A stretch of DNA of 64,000 nt from Branchinecta lynchi (lineage: Eukaryota > Arthropoda > Branchiopoda > Anostraca > Branchinectidae). How positions within the stretch are numbered: position 1 is the stretch's first letter; every line of letters begins with the position of its first letter. The stretch is taken from positions 20,627,869 to 20,691,868 of the forward strand of contig JAKZAP010000009.1 of assembly GCA_023053575.1 (NCBI GenBank). The letters are read 5' to 3'. Shown here piece by piece: positions 23,501-33,815 of this stretch. The position numbers and the translations under genes are program-made. The notes under the pieces were generated by a model. That model searched no databases. It was given only the letters and a program-made list of their open reading frames with translations, and was not told where the DNA came from.

Positions 23501-24614
23501 TTAATTTGTTCTCCAGGCGCTGAACAAGGTGGTCTCAGCTCATCCAGTGAGCTCTTCAGCAGAACTGAAAACCATCACCCTCAAAATCATCAGAGCCATT
23601 AACCCGGAGATGACCGACCCCGGCTTGGTCAAGTCTGTAAAGGACTTATATGCAAAGCACGTGAAGCACGTCCGTGCTGCAGAAGTTCTGAAGACAATCG
23701 CCGAGAAAAGGGAACTCGGAACCGACATAGCTGATTCGATCAACCAAGAAAATCTGGGGAAAGCGATAAAAAAGCTCGGCTACTCGGACACATTCCCCAC
23801 CTTGGAGCAAGTGAAGGCCATCCATCGGAGTGCAAATCTGGGGAAAGCGATAAAAAAGCTCGGCTACTCGGACACATTCCCCACCTTGGAGCAAGTGAAG
23901 GCCATCCATCGGAGTGCAATAAGCCCAAGGATATATCCCGCTGAGCCGGTAGTCTACGACCACTTGATGAAAGCAGTGATGACGCAGACTTGGATCGGCC
24001 TGACCAAGGCTACAAGCAATTCTGCAGGAGCAGGAGACGGCGTCTTCACCACTCTCCCGTTCTGGGAAAATCAAGTGGTCGTCGAGTACCACGGCCGCCG
24101 TATGCAAACATCAGCAGCGAATGCCCTCATACCAACTCTCAAGGGAGAAGAAGACGGAGCAAATTACTTCCTCCAGGCCGGCGAGCTGACAATCGACGCC
24201 CGACTACCAAACTGCGAATGCCATCACCAGATTTGCTACGGACGCCTCATCAACCATCAGGCGAAGGAAGACATGCCTAATCTTCGTCTCAGACTCCTCA
24301 ACATTAGTGGGGTAAAATCACCGTTCTTGGTCGCCACCCGCGACATAAAAGCCGGCGAAGAATTAAAATTCGACTACGGCGTCCGACCAGGGGATTTTAA
24401 CGAAGGGCATGATGAGACATTCCTGCTTCCAGAGAGCAAGCGCCGGAAGCTGAAAAAAGACGAGATGAAACCAACATCCCATCCGAGGAAGCCCGAAGAC
24501 AGCGACTCGTCCATCGAAGGGGCGAGGATCCTCTCTCTCTTCTTGAGGAAAAAAGAGCTTCTGAAAAAGAAGCGGAAGGAAGAGGAAGAGTGGAGACTCT
24601 CCCATCCTTCTTGA
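20560..24614 (+). pseudogene. Tyrosine recombinase-SET fusion gene, copy A (broken)
   Basis: Start ATG 20560 (MPKSTNK) matches copy B. Exon 1 is 20560-22613, exon 2 22855-23042, exon 3 23517-24614, with the same intron positions as copy B. Domains: LTTLPAP repeats, C2HC finger (CQFC...H), recombinase core-binding region (PSTRSKYVKAYQRFL), an active-site end LCHT / NHY split by intron 1, then SET with GRLINHQ and ELKFDYG. Lesions in exon 1: frame changes near 20900, near 21170-21200 and at about 22105 (an A-run), a deletion removing the box with the first catalytic Arg and Lys, a 114-bp tandem duplication (22325-22438 and 22439-22552) with a stop, and loss of the second Arg-His. Exon 3 is open but has an 84-bp in-frame tandem duplication (23751-23834, 23835-23918). 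The recombinase must be inactive; the SET exon is not visibly damaged. Confidence 0.85.
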
Positions 24615-24778
24615 GCACCTACCATCTAGATGCCTTCCCCTGAACCCCTTACGACCCTGCCTACCCCCGGATTCGCTACTGTCTTAACAGAGGATGTGAC
24701 CTACTGGGGAACCTCTATAAAAAAATACGCCTATAGCCTTGACCCCTTGGGTGGTGTGGAACAAAGGCCATGCGTCAA

Positions 24779-24862
24779 AATCTGTCCGTACTAGCCAACC
24801 TAGTTCTAGGAAACCGTAGTAAGGCATTAGTTAGTAAATGTTTCCTCTATTTAACGCACCGG
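24779..24862. other. Short spacer between element copy A and 28S fragment
   Basis: Unassigned sequence; similarity to copy B ends at 24778 and rDNA similarity begins at about 24863. Confidence 0.5.
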
Positions 24863-25655
24863 AGATCGGAGCGCCCGTGAAGGCTTCCAAGCCCGACTCT
24901 GTAGCCAGCCGCTTCATGCTACCAAGCCCGACACTCTCGACCTTCAGAGCCAATCCTTATCCCGAAGTTAAGGATCCAATTTGCCGATTTCCCTTACCTA
25001 CATTCGTCTATCGCCTAGAGGCTGTTCACCTTGGGGACCTGATGCGGATATCGGTACGGTCTGGTGGGATCGTTCACGTGGCCCTCCCCTTGGTTTTCAA
25101 GGGCCGGTAGAAACGCACGGACGTCGGACAAATGCGACGCTCTTCGGAAACATATCCCTATCTCTCCACGACAGAATTCCAGGGACGTTGCTACCTTAAG
25201 CAGAAAAAAAAACTCTTCCCGGCGTCTCCACCAGCGTCCCAAGGATTATTCGTGTTGCCACGACGAGCACGAGAGCTCAAACGGTTCCCCAACCAGGCTC
25301 CCGAATGAGAACGGGATTCCCTTTCGCCTATCCACGAGCTCGCACGTCTACGCCCTAGGGAGATGCGCTCGTCATGGACCCATTTCAGGTTCGGCTTAGG
25401 ACCGACTGACCCATGTCCAACCACTGTTCACATGGAAACCTTCCCCACGTCAGGCCTCAAGGATCCCTCTTGTACTACCACCAAGATCTGCGCCACCGAC
25501 CGCTCCATGCAGGCCCACGCCAAAACCCTTCTACGCGATCGGTGCGACCTCCCTACTCACCGGCGTGTCAGCGCCAGCCACAAGGGCCGACGAGCTTCAC
25601 GTCCGGCGGTCCGGTATAAGCACAACGCTATAGCGCCTCCCATTTTAAGGGCTAG

Positions 25656-25687
<32 letters not shown>

Positions 25688-25845
25688 AAGCGGGTTCCGA
25701 CCTCCATGGCCACCGTCCTGCTGTCTGGAGCAACCAACTTCTTTTCGTGGGATCCGGAATATGCGTTGTTTAGGCGCTTTAACCGAACGTTTGGTTCATC
25801 CCATAGCGCCAGTTCTGCTTACCAAAAGTGGCCCACTGGGCACTC
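24863..25845 (-). rRNA. 28S rRNA fragment 1 (internal piece, not functional)
   Basis: Reverse-complement 28S sequence, collinear with 27015-28003 of the larger copy at a few substitutions (for example the missing GAGTATTTG-type bases near 25472). It has ends inside the 28S gene on both sides: ATCGGAGCGCCCGT on the left and GGCCCACTGGGCACTCG on the right. The many ORFs in this stretch are chance frames in rRNA. Confidence 0.93.
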
Positions 25846-26490
25846 GTCTGGTGACAGCACAGACAATTTACCACGACGGCAATGAGAACCCGTTATTTGA
25901 ATATTTATCTTCAAAAATTGTCGTGAGAACCTGATGAATAACAAGTTCACACGATAAATTTGAAGATATGTCAGACAAAGAACGGGTTCTCACTACTTTT
26001 TTGAAGATATATCTGAAAATCCCCTGTTCGTCACGCACTGGAAATTTCAAAGTCTCTTTTCTCGTCCTAATATATTTTCTAAAATTCTATAACTCCTTCA
26101 GATGATTCCCTACGTAGGTATTTACTATATTCCAGAAGCACAAGCCTAAATGAGCTATATTTTTTTTACATTGAGCTAGCCTTCAATATCTACGTGCATT
26201 CCATAGCTGCTAGTCCACTCTTGTTATCGTCAGAGTCGAAACAAAAATTGAGACTAATTAATTGTTCCACTCGCCAAACAAGCTGAAGAGCAATTAATTG
26301 TTCGTAAATAAGGCTATAAACACTTAGTGCGATAGCCCCTGACCGTCTGGTGCACTTATAGACTATTTACAACGAAGGCAGTGAGAACCTGTTATTTGAA
26401 GATATATCTTCAAAAACTGTAGTGAGAACCTGATTGAAGAATCCCATTCTGACATGTCAGAACGAACTACCAGTGCCGAACCCGTTATAA
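25846..26490. repeat. Diverged GTGAGAACC-type satellite between 28S fragments
   Basis: Contains GTGAGAACCTG, GAACGGGTTCTCAC, CTAAAATTCTATAACTCCTTC and AGAAGCACAAGC, all diverged matches to the satellite at 41810-45238. About two to three degenerate units; no gene. Confidence 0.7.
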
Positions 26491-26596
26491 CCTCAACAGG
26501 GTCTTCTTTCCCCGCAGACGTAACCAGGCCCGTTCCCCTGGCAGTGGGTTCGCTAGACAGTAGATAGGGACAGTGGGAATCTCGTTAATCCATTCG

Positions 26597-26632
<36 letters not shown>

Positions 26633-26806
26633 TGCGACATATGTATTCTTTGGCCCCGACTAAGGTGGGGGGCTCTCACCGTACAACAATGCGGCCATCC
26701 GCGGTGCCGTGCAGTGGGATCAAGCCCTGGCAAATCCGCGAATGACCCAACCACATATAAATTTAGTCCCCCGCCGTTTACCCGCGCTTCGTTGAATTTC
26801 TTCACT

Positions 26807-26840
<34 letters not shown>

Positions 26841-26864
26841 CGTCAACACGCGATGGCGCCTTCG

Positions 26865-26898
<34 letters not shown>

Positions 26899-27814
26899 CT
26901 GGATCGTGCCAGTTCTGAGTTGGTCGTTCGTTGAGGGCCGAGGCGATCGGCAGACGCTCTTGCGAGATCCACCGCCGCAACTGCGAGGGCCATCCACGGC
27001 CGGCTTGAGAAGGGATCGGAGCGCCCGTTAAGGCGCCCAAGCCCGACTCTGTAGCCAGCCGCTTCCTGCTACCAAGCCCGACCCTCTCGACCTTCAGAGC
27101 CAATCCTTATCCCGAAGTTAAGGATCCAATTTGCCGATTTCCCTTACCTACATTCGTCTATCGCCTAGAGGCTGTTCACCTTGGGGACCTGATGCGGATA
27201 TCGGTACGGTCTGGTGGGATCGTTCACGTGGCCCTCCCCTTGGTTTTCAAGGGCCGGTAGAAACGCACGGACGTCGCACAAATGCGACGCTCTTCGGAAA
27301 CATATCCCTATCTCTCCACGACAGAATTCCAGGGACGTTGCTCCCTTAAGCAGAAAAGAAAACTCTTCCCGGCGTCTCCACCAGCGTCCCAAGGATTATT
27401 CGTGTTGCCACGACGAGCACGAGAGCTCGAACGGTTCCCCAACCAGGCTCCCGAATGAGAACGGGATTCCCTTTCGCCTATCCACGAGCTCGCACGTCTG
27501 CGCCTGAGGGAGATGCGCTCGTCATGGACCCATTTCAGGTTCGGCTTAGGACCGACTGACCCATGTCCAACCACTGTTCACATGGAAACCTTCCCCACGT
27601 CAGGCCTCAAGGATCCCTCTTGAGTATTTGCTACTACCACCAAGATCTGCGCCACCGACCGCTCCAGGCAGGCCCACGCCCAAACCCTTCTACGCGATCG
27701 GTGCGACCTCCCTACTCACCGGCGTGTCAGCGCCAGCCACAAGGGCCGACGAGATTCACGTCCGGCGGTCCGGTATAAGCACAACGCTATAGCGCCTCCC
27801 ATTTTAAGGGCTAG

Positions 27815-27846
<32 letters not shown>

Positions 27847-29290
27847 AAGCGGGTTCCGACCTCCATGGCCACCGTCCTGCTGTCTGGAGCAACCAACTCC
27901 TTTTCGTGGGATCCGGAATATGCGTTGTTTAGGCGCTTTAACCGAACGTTTGGTTCATCCCACAGCGCCAGTTCTGCTTACCAAAAGTGGCCCACTGGGC
28001 ACTCGGATCCGAAATCCCCGCCGCACATCAAGTTCGGCTGGGCTTCTCACCCATTGAAAGTTTGAGAATAGGTTGAGGCCGTTACGGCCCCAAGGCCTCT
28101 AATCATTCGCTTTACCGGATGAGACTCCGTCTCCTTGCATTGAGCGCCAGCTATCCTGAGGGAAACTTCGGGAGGAACCAGCTACTAGACGGTTCGATTA
28201 GTCTTTCGCCCCTATACCAAGCTCCGACGATCGATTTGCACGTCAGAATCGCTGCGGTCCTCCATCAGGGTTTCCCCTGACTTCGACCTGGCCAGGCATA
28301 GGTCACCATCTTTCGGGTCCCAACGTGTACGCTCTTGGTGCGTCGCATCCGCAACGGGATCGCGACGCCCCGGGGATGCGCCCGAGCCACCGAGGTGAAA
28401 CGGGATCTCCCCTCAGCACCGCAAGCAGTGCCTTCACTTTCATTTCGCCTTCGGTCTTTATCAACCTACGACTCGCGCACATGTTAGACTCCTTGGTCCG
28501 TGTTTCAAGACGGGTCGGATGGGTCCCGCCTACTTCCTGCGCGTCCGCGGGCATGGGCCCCGTGGCCGACAGTCTTGCGACTCGCCACGATTGCCCCGCG
28601 GACTCTAGAAACGAACCGAGCCAGCGCCGGGAGACGAGCCCTCGGAGCCGAAGCCCCTCGAAACAAGTTCCGTCTGACGCCGCCCCAGTCACGTGCAGGA
28701 TACGAATCCGCCCGGGAGTACACGCCCGCACAGAGGCACCGCCCCAGCCACGCGATCCACGGCAAGCCGCAACCGCGCTACCGAGACAGACATTGCACGA
28801 ACGCTGATCCCGAAACGGCTCGAGCTTCGAAGGTCCATCCGTTTAACCCCCTGGAGGATTTCACGCACTATTGAACTCTCTCTTCAAAGTTCTTTTCAAC
28901 TTTCCCTCGCGGTACTTGTCCACTATCGGTCTCGTATCCATATTTAGCCTTAGATGGAGTTTACCACCTGCTTAGGGCTGCACGCTCAAGCAACCCGACT
29001 CTAAGGAGACTCCCATGAGCCTTCGAACACCAGTCCTAAGGGCCTGACACCCGCTTTGGGCAATCGAGCCACATTCATGAGGACTTTAGACTTGGTGAAC
29101 GAGGGTTCAAGGAGCTCCTAAACACCGCATCGGCCGAGCCGCGGCCGTGAGGCTACGACCGGCCCTTGGTGCTGGGCTCTTCCCTCTTCGCTCGCCGCTA
29201 CTAGGGGAATCCTTGTTAGTTTCTTTTCCTCCGCTGACTAATATGCTTAAGTCAAGCGGGTCGCCTCACCTGAGCTGAGGTCAGAGAATA
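26491..29290 (-). rRNA. 28S rRNA, 5' two thirds (3'-truncated, interrupted)
   Basis: Reverse-complement 28S from its 5' start (GACCTCAGCTCAGGTGAGGC followed by the AAGCATATTAGTCAGCGG landmark near 29230-29280) to the conserved GAAGACCCTGTTGAG, where similarity stops at 26491. About 2.8 kb is collinear except for an insertion at 26633-26769. Because the 3' part is missing and there is an insertion in the conserved core, this copy is probably not a working gene. Confidence 0.93.
26633..26769 (-). mobile_element. 137-bp insert at the R2 target site in 28S
   Basis: On the minus strand, conserved 28S reads ...GGTAAACGGCGGG, then 137 bp of foreign sequence, then TAGCCAAATGCCTCGTCATC. In the universal 28S gene these are separated only by about 22 bases ending TTAAGG. 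The right edge is exactly the point after which R2-family elements insert (TTAAGG^TAGCC), so this looks like a heavily 5'-truncated R2-type copy, with a 22-bp target deletion at its 5' side. Sequence family itself is unproven. Confidence 0.65.
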
Positions 29291-29810
29291 GGTTTGGTTG
29301 AGGTCTCACGACTGAGAACACTCGCCGGCAACGATAAGTTCCATCGAGCATCGACGTAACCCGTGAATAGACAGTTCCAGCGTATCGGGACCATCGTCCA
29401 CAAGACTCGCCGCGTCCGGTACCGTACGTTTATGTGCCCATCCCTTCCGTCTCACTCTCTAGTGCCATGTTCAAGACTTGCCCTCTCGTCTCCTGATCAT
29501 TCACCTTTCCTTCCTCTTAGTGACAACGAAATGAATTATTCAAAGCACATCCCGGCTACCGCGTATTTTCGCGCCACGTGCGCTACTCTGCGGTGACCAG
29601 GCGTACGCCCCAGCGGCAAACCTCACGAACGACGTTCCCCAGCTAGCCTGCGAACAGGTGCCGGATCTCGTCGGACATTGCCATACATTTAAGAAGGTTG
29701 CCCTGAACGGCAGCGAGGCCATCGGGAATCCTCCCAGATTACGAACCCAGGGAGCGTTAGGTTTCACCCCACCGCGTACCAACTCCCAGTCGTATGTATA
29801 TAATAAACCG
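29291..29810 (-). other. ITS2
   Basis: Spacer between the 5.8S and 28S landmarks, about 520 bp, with no recognisable repeats. Confidence 0.8.
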
Positions 29811-29966
29811 ACCCTCAGCCAGGTGTAGTCCAAGCCAGAGGCTGGACTGCCATGTGCGTTCGAAGGATAGACGTTCCATGTGTCCTGCAGTTCGCATGGA
29901 ATCACGCGTCTAGCTGCGTTCGTCTTCGTGATACGAGCCGAGTGATCCATCCCCCAGGGTCATTTC
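29811..29966 (-). rRNA. 5.8S rRNA, divergent
   Basis: Reverse complement contains GGATCACTCGGCTCGT, GAACGCAGCTAG, CTGCAGGACACA and CGAACGCACATGGCAG, the conserved order of 5.8S. It has unusual changes, for example GAAGACGAACGCAGC where most animals have GATGAAGAACGCAGC, and CATGGCAG where most have CATTGCGG. Its length (about 156) is normal. Either a fast-evolving lineage or a decaying copy. Confidence 0.85.
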
Positions 29967-31020
29967 TAGGTTTTCTCATCGGATTTTCACCCGAATAAGA
30001 AGAGTCCACAAGCAACGGTTCAACAATAAAACGAGTGTTTCTCACAAAACAACAAACTCCGAGGCGAGAAATTAATCTCTCCTCCAATCCAAAGGACTGC
30101 GGCGGATACTGCGGTAATTGCTGGTTCAATTGCGACTCGATCCCGGCGGGCCTTCGTCCTCGGCACGCAACAAGGGGGCCACTCAACTCCGTCCGTCGAC
30201 ACGGGAGATTCGCAAAATCACCAACGCTCTTTGCAGCCGGTTCCAATCGTATAGCGCGATCCACTCCTAGCGGGTCTTCTTCCCTTGGCGCACGACAGGG
30301 GGGCCAAAGGAATTCTTCCCGCGGCAACGGAGTTGCACACAACGACAAACGCCCCGCAACATCGCCTCCAGTTCGATCGTCAAGTGCGCTTCGATCCTAG
30401 CGGGCCTTCGTCCTCGACACGCAACAAGGGGGCCGCTCGAACTCGAGTCCCGCGACAACGGAGATGCGCACGAGGTCAAACTTTCGGCAACTCACAGTCT
30501 GCTCGGCTGTATAGCGAGATTTTCTCCTAGCGGGCCTTGGTCCTCGACACGCAACAAGGGGGCCACTCAACCCGAGTCCCGCGACAACGGAGATTCGCAC
30601 AACATCAAAACAGACTGCTTTACACAACCCTCTGGTTGTCTGGAAGCAAACAGCTCGTGTCCGACACGATTCCACCTCCTAGCGGGCTTCCTTCCTTTGG
30701 CACGCAACAAGAGGGCCAAAAGGAATTCTACCCGCGGCAACGGAAGCTGCGCGTCATCTACTCGCCATTCGCGTCTCAGACGAACACGCCGGTGCAGAGT
30801 CCTCGGTCATGCGCTCTTCGGCCGGCGGGTTTCTCTTTGGGCGCGCGCTACAGGGGGTAGCCCAGTGGAATCCCGCTACTCAAAGATTCGTGCTCTGACT
30901 TTGGTCTCCGATTCAGCGTGCCCTTTTCCCCGTCCGCGGAAGCCAGCAAAGCCGCAAGGCTTCACCCGACATCCCGCGTCCGAGTACTTTCATCACAATG
31001 CGCACGGTTAGTGCAGCACT

Positions 31021-31023
<3 letters not shown>
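29967..31023 (-). other. ITS1 with about six internal repeats
   Basis: About 1.06 kb between 5.8S and 18S. A unit with CTAGCGGGCCTTCGTCCTCG and CACGCAACAAGGGGGCC recurs at about 30146, 30268, 30398, 30528, 30680 and 30823, at 115-150 bp spacing, each followed by a CGCGACAACGGAGAT-type segment. Reading frames here are by-products. Confidence 0.85.
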
Positions 31024-31081
<58 letters not shown>

Positions 31082-31169
31082 AAGGATCAAGTTTGAACAT
31101 CTTTCAATCAACACCGAAGCCATCCAGAGGACGGCCCGGCGGATCGTCCGAAGTTCTCACTAAATCATT

Positions 31170-31215
<46 letters not shown>

Positions 31216-31646
31216 ATCGACGCAAGCTAATGACTTGCACCTACTAGGGATTCCTGGTTCATGGGGATCCTTGCAGTCCCCAATCCCAACCACGAAAGAG
31301 GTTCAGCGGTTACCCGGTCCTCTCGGACAGGGAAGACGCGCTGATTCTTTCAGTGTAGCGCGCGTGCGGCCCAGGACATCTAAGGGCATCACAGACCTGT
31401 TATTGCTCACTTTCATATGGCTAGACGCCACTTGTCCCTCTAAGAAGAGTAACGTACCCGAAGATACGTCATCTATTTAGCAGGCTAGAGTCTCGTTCGT
31501 TATCGGAATTAACCAGACAAATCGCTCCACCAACTAAGAACGGCCATGCACCACCACCCACCGAATCAAGAAAGAGCTCTCAATCTGTCAATCCTTCCAG
31601 TGTCCGGGCCTGGTGAGGTTTCCCGTGTTGAGTCAAATTAAGCCGC

Positions 31647-31695
<49 letters not shown>

Positions 31696-31868
31696 TTTGC
31701 AACCATACTTCCCCCGGAACCCAAAAACTTTGGTTTCCCGGAAGCTGCCCGCAGAGTCATTGAAGTAACGTCTGCGGATCGCTGGTTGGCATCGTTTATA
31801 GTTAGAACTAGGGCGGTATCTGATCGCCTTCGAACCTCTAACTTTCGTTCTTGATTAATGAAAACATT

Positions 31869-31899
<31 letters not shown>

Positions 31900-32432
31900 G
31901 CGACGGTCCAAGAATTTCACCTCTAGCGTCGCAGTACGAATGCCCCCGTCTGTCTCTATTAACCATTACCTCAAGTCCGGAAAACCAACAAAATAAGACC
32001 GAGGTCCTATTCCATCATTCCATGCTGTGATATTCAGGCGCGGAGCACCTGCTTTAAGCACTCTAATTTGTTCAAAGTAAACGTACCGGCCACCCAGGAC
32101 ACTCGGTTAAGAGCACCCCGGACAGTCCGGTGGATTGTCCAATCAAGGCAGTGCACACCGCGAGGCGGCACCACCTGATCGCGACCGATATCCAACTACG
32201 AGCTTTTTAACCGCAGCAACTTTAATATACGCTATTGGAGCTGGAGTTACCGCGGCTGCTGGCACCAGACTTGCCCTCCAATAGGTCCTCGTTAAAGGAT
32301 TTAAAGTGTACTCATTCCAATCACAGGGCCTCGGATGAGTCCTGCATCGTTATTTTTCGTCACTACCTCCCCGTGCCGGGAGTGGGTAATTTGCGCGCCT
32401 GCTGCCTTCCTTGGATGTGGTAGCTGCGTAAA
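31024..32432 (-). rRNA. 18S rRNA, 3' three quarters (5'-truncated)
   Basis: Reverse-complement 18S from its 3' end (CTTCCGCAGGTTCACCTACG, TAATGATCC at 31024) up to GCTACCACATCCAAGGAAGG at about 32432. There the sequence changes directly into the 184-bp satellite (TGCGTAAACACTATTGTAAA), so roughly the first 380 bases of 18S are absent. Not functional as it stands. Confidence 0.95.
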
Positions 32433-33374
32433 CACTATTGTAAACATTAATAACTTCGTTATTTTTTCGTCATTTTGCTGGGGGAAATACATTTATCTTG
32501 CGAACCAAACATCGTATGTGATTGGACAAGAGCTCATTGGATGGAGAACAGCCGGCCTAATCTAAAGACAAAATTTGAAGGCGATCGGCCTATAATGTCG
32601 GACTCGCCTGCAGAAACACTATTGTAAATATTAATAATTTCGTGAATTTGTCGCCATTTTGCTGGGGGAAATACATTTATCTTGCGAACCAAACATCAAA
32701 TTTGATTCGACAAGAGCTCATTGGATGGAGAACAGCCAGCTTAATCTACTGACAAAATTTGAAAGCGATCGGCCTATAATCTCGGACTCGCCTGCAAAAA
32801 CACTATTGTAAATATTAATAATTTCGTGAATTTTTCGCCATTTTGCTGGGGGAAATACAGTTATCTTGCGAACCAAGCATCATATGTGATTCGACAAGAG
32901 CTCATTGGATGGAGAACAGCCGGTTTAGTCTAGTGATAAACTTTGAAGGCGATCGGCCTATAATTTCGGACTAGGCTGCGTAAACACTATTGTAAATATC
33001 CGTAATTTCGTGAATTTTTCGCCATTTTGCGGGGGGAAACACATTTATCTAAGGATCCAATGATCGAATGTTATTCGGGGATATCTCATTCGATGCGCAA
33101 TTTTAAGCTTAATATACTATTAAAGTTTCAAGGTTATCCGCTATCACCTTGTGAATTTACAGCTTACAGCTTAAGGATTAAGGCCGCCAGTGCAGCTTCC
33201 CGACTGTTTAGCTCCTCCCACAAAAGACATACCCAGCTTACAAAGTACCGTGTTGGATGGAAAAAGGTCGGATGTTATTCGGGAATATTTTATCCGGTTG
33301 CACATAGGACAATTAATCTACTATTAAAGTTTCAGGTTGATCAGCCTGTAACTTTTGACTCTACAGCTTAAGCC
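32433..33374. repeat. 184-bp satellite, array 3a
   Basis: Units with GATTCGACAAGAGCTCATTGG, GATCGGCCTATAAT and CATTTTGCTGGGGGAAATAC at 184-bp spacing (GGCCTATAAT at 32587, 32771, 32955). It begins immediately at the broken 18S end. The last two units (33040-33370) are strongly diverged. Confidence 0.92.
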
Positions 33375-33815
33375 GCAACATAAATTTATTTATTTATTTA
33401 CTTTTTCGCTATGAGGCCCCTGATTGGCCGGATTTGCCGACAAGATTTCGGATAGTTGCAGTTCAGGTCCTATTTTGGGAAATTCAAATATAAAAGGGAG
33501 AATTGAGTCAGTGTAGCTTTGAGTCTTGAAGAAGGTTGGTGTGAATTGTGGTTACTTATAAGTTTATTTGTTTGTTTAGTTGTTTCAAAGGTAAAACTAT
33601 TTATATGAGTACTAGCACCTGGGGAGTTCTATGAAAAATGGATCGAGCATTTTCTAATTAGGAAATGACATCTATATAGGTTCATAGAGTGAAACCAGAG
33701 TAGGAGTGTAGGAACCGTTTGTACCAGGAATTATTCGGTACAGCGGGCAATATACATAGAGTGCATATATAAATTAAATAACACGATTATCTTAATTAAA
33801 TTTAATTAACACTAA
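33375..33815. other. Non-satellite interruption with a TATA-like box
   Basis: About 440 bp unlike the flanking satellite. It has ATTTATTTATTT near 33383, TATAAAAG at 33489-33496 followed by GAATTGAGTCAGTG, and then AT-rich sequence. This could be a promoter-bearing fragment or solo end of another element; no ORF follows. Confidence 0.4.

Larger units (their letters stand above)
20164..24778 (+). mobile_element. YR-SET element, copy A (degenerate Crypton-like DNA element)
   Basis: Limits are set by similarity to copy B (35647-40438): both begin AACCCTCTAGCACTGTCGAG and both end ...GGGTGGTGTGGAAC.AAGGC. The flanks on each side differ between copies. No terminal inverted repeats, no A-tail and no reverse transcriptase are seen; the coding content is a tyrosine recombinase and a SET domain. 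This fits a Crypton-like element, which moves by recombination through a circular intermediate. Just before the 3' end (24630-24690) a piece of the N-terminal coding region (CCCCTTACGACCCTGCCTAC) is duplicated into the 3' UTR. Confidence 0.8.

Noticed and set aside
26485..26805. 106-residue minus-strand frame over the R2-site insert as an R2 protein remnant
   Set aside because: The frame runs on through ordinary 28S sequence on both sides, so it is not R2 coding sequence.
24863..32432. Numerous open frames of 60-160 residues on both strands
   Set aside because: They lie in 28S, 5.8S, 18S and ITS sequence, where GC-rich DNA leaves frames open by chance.
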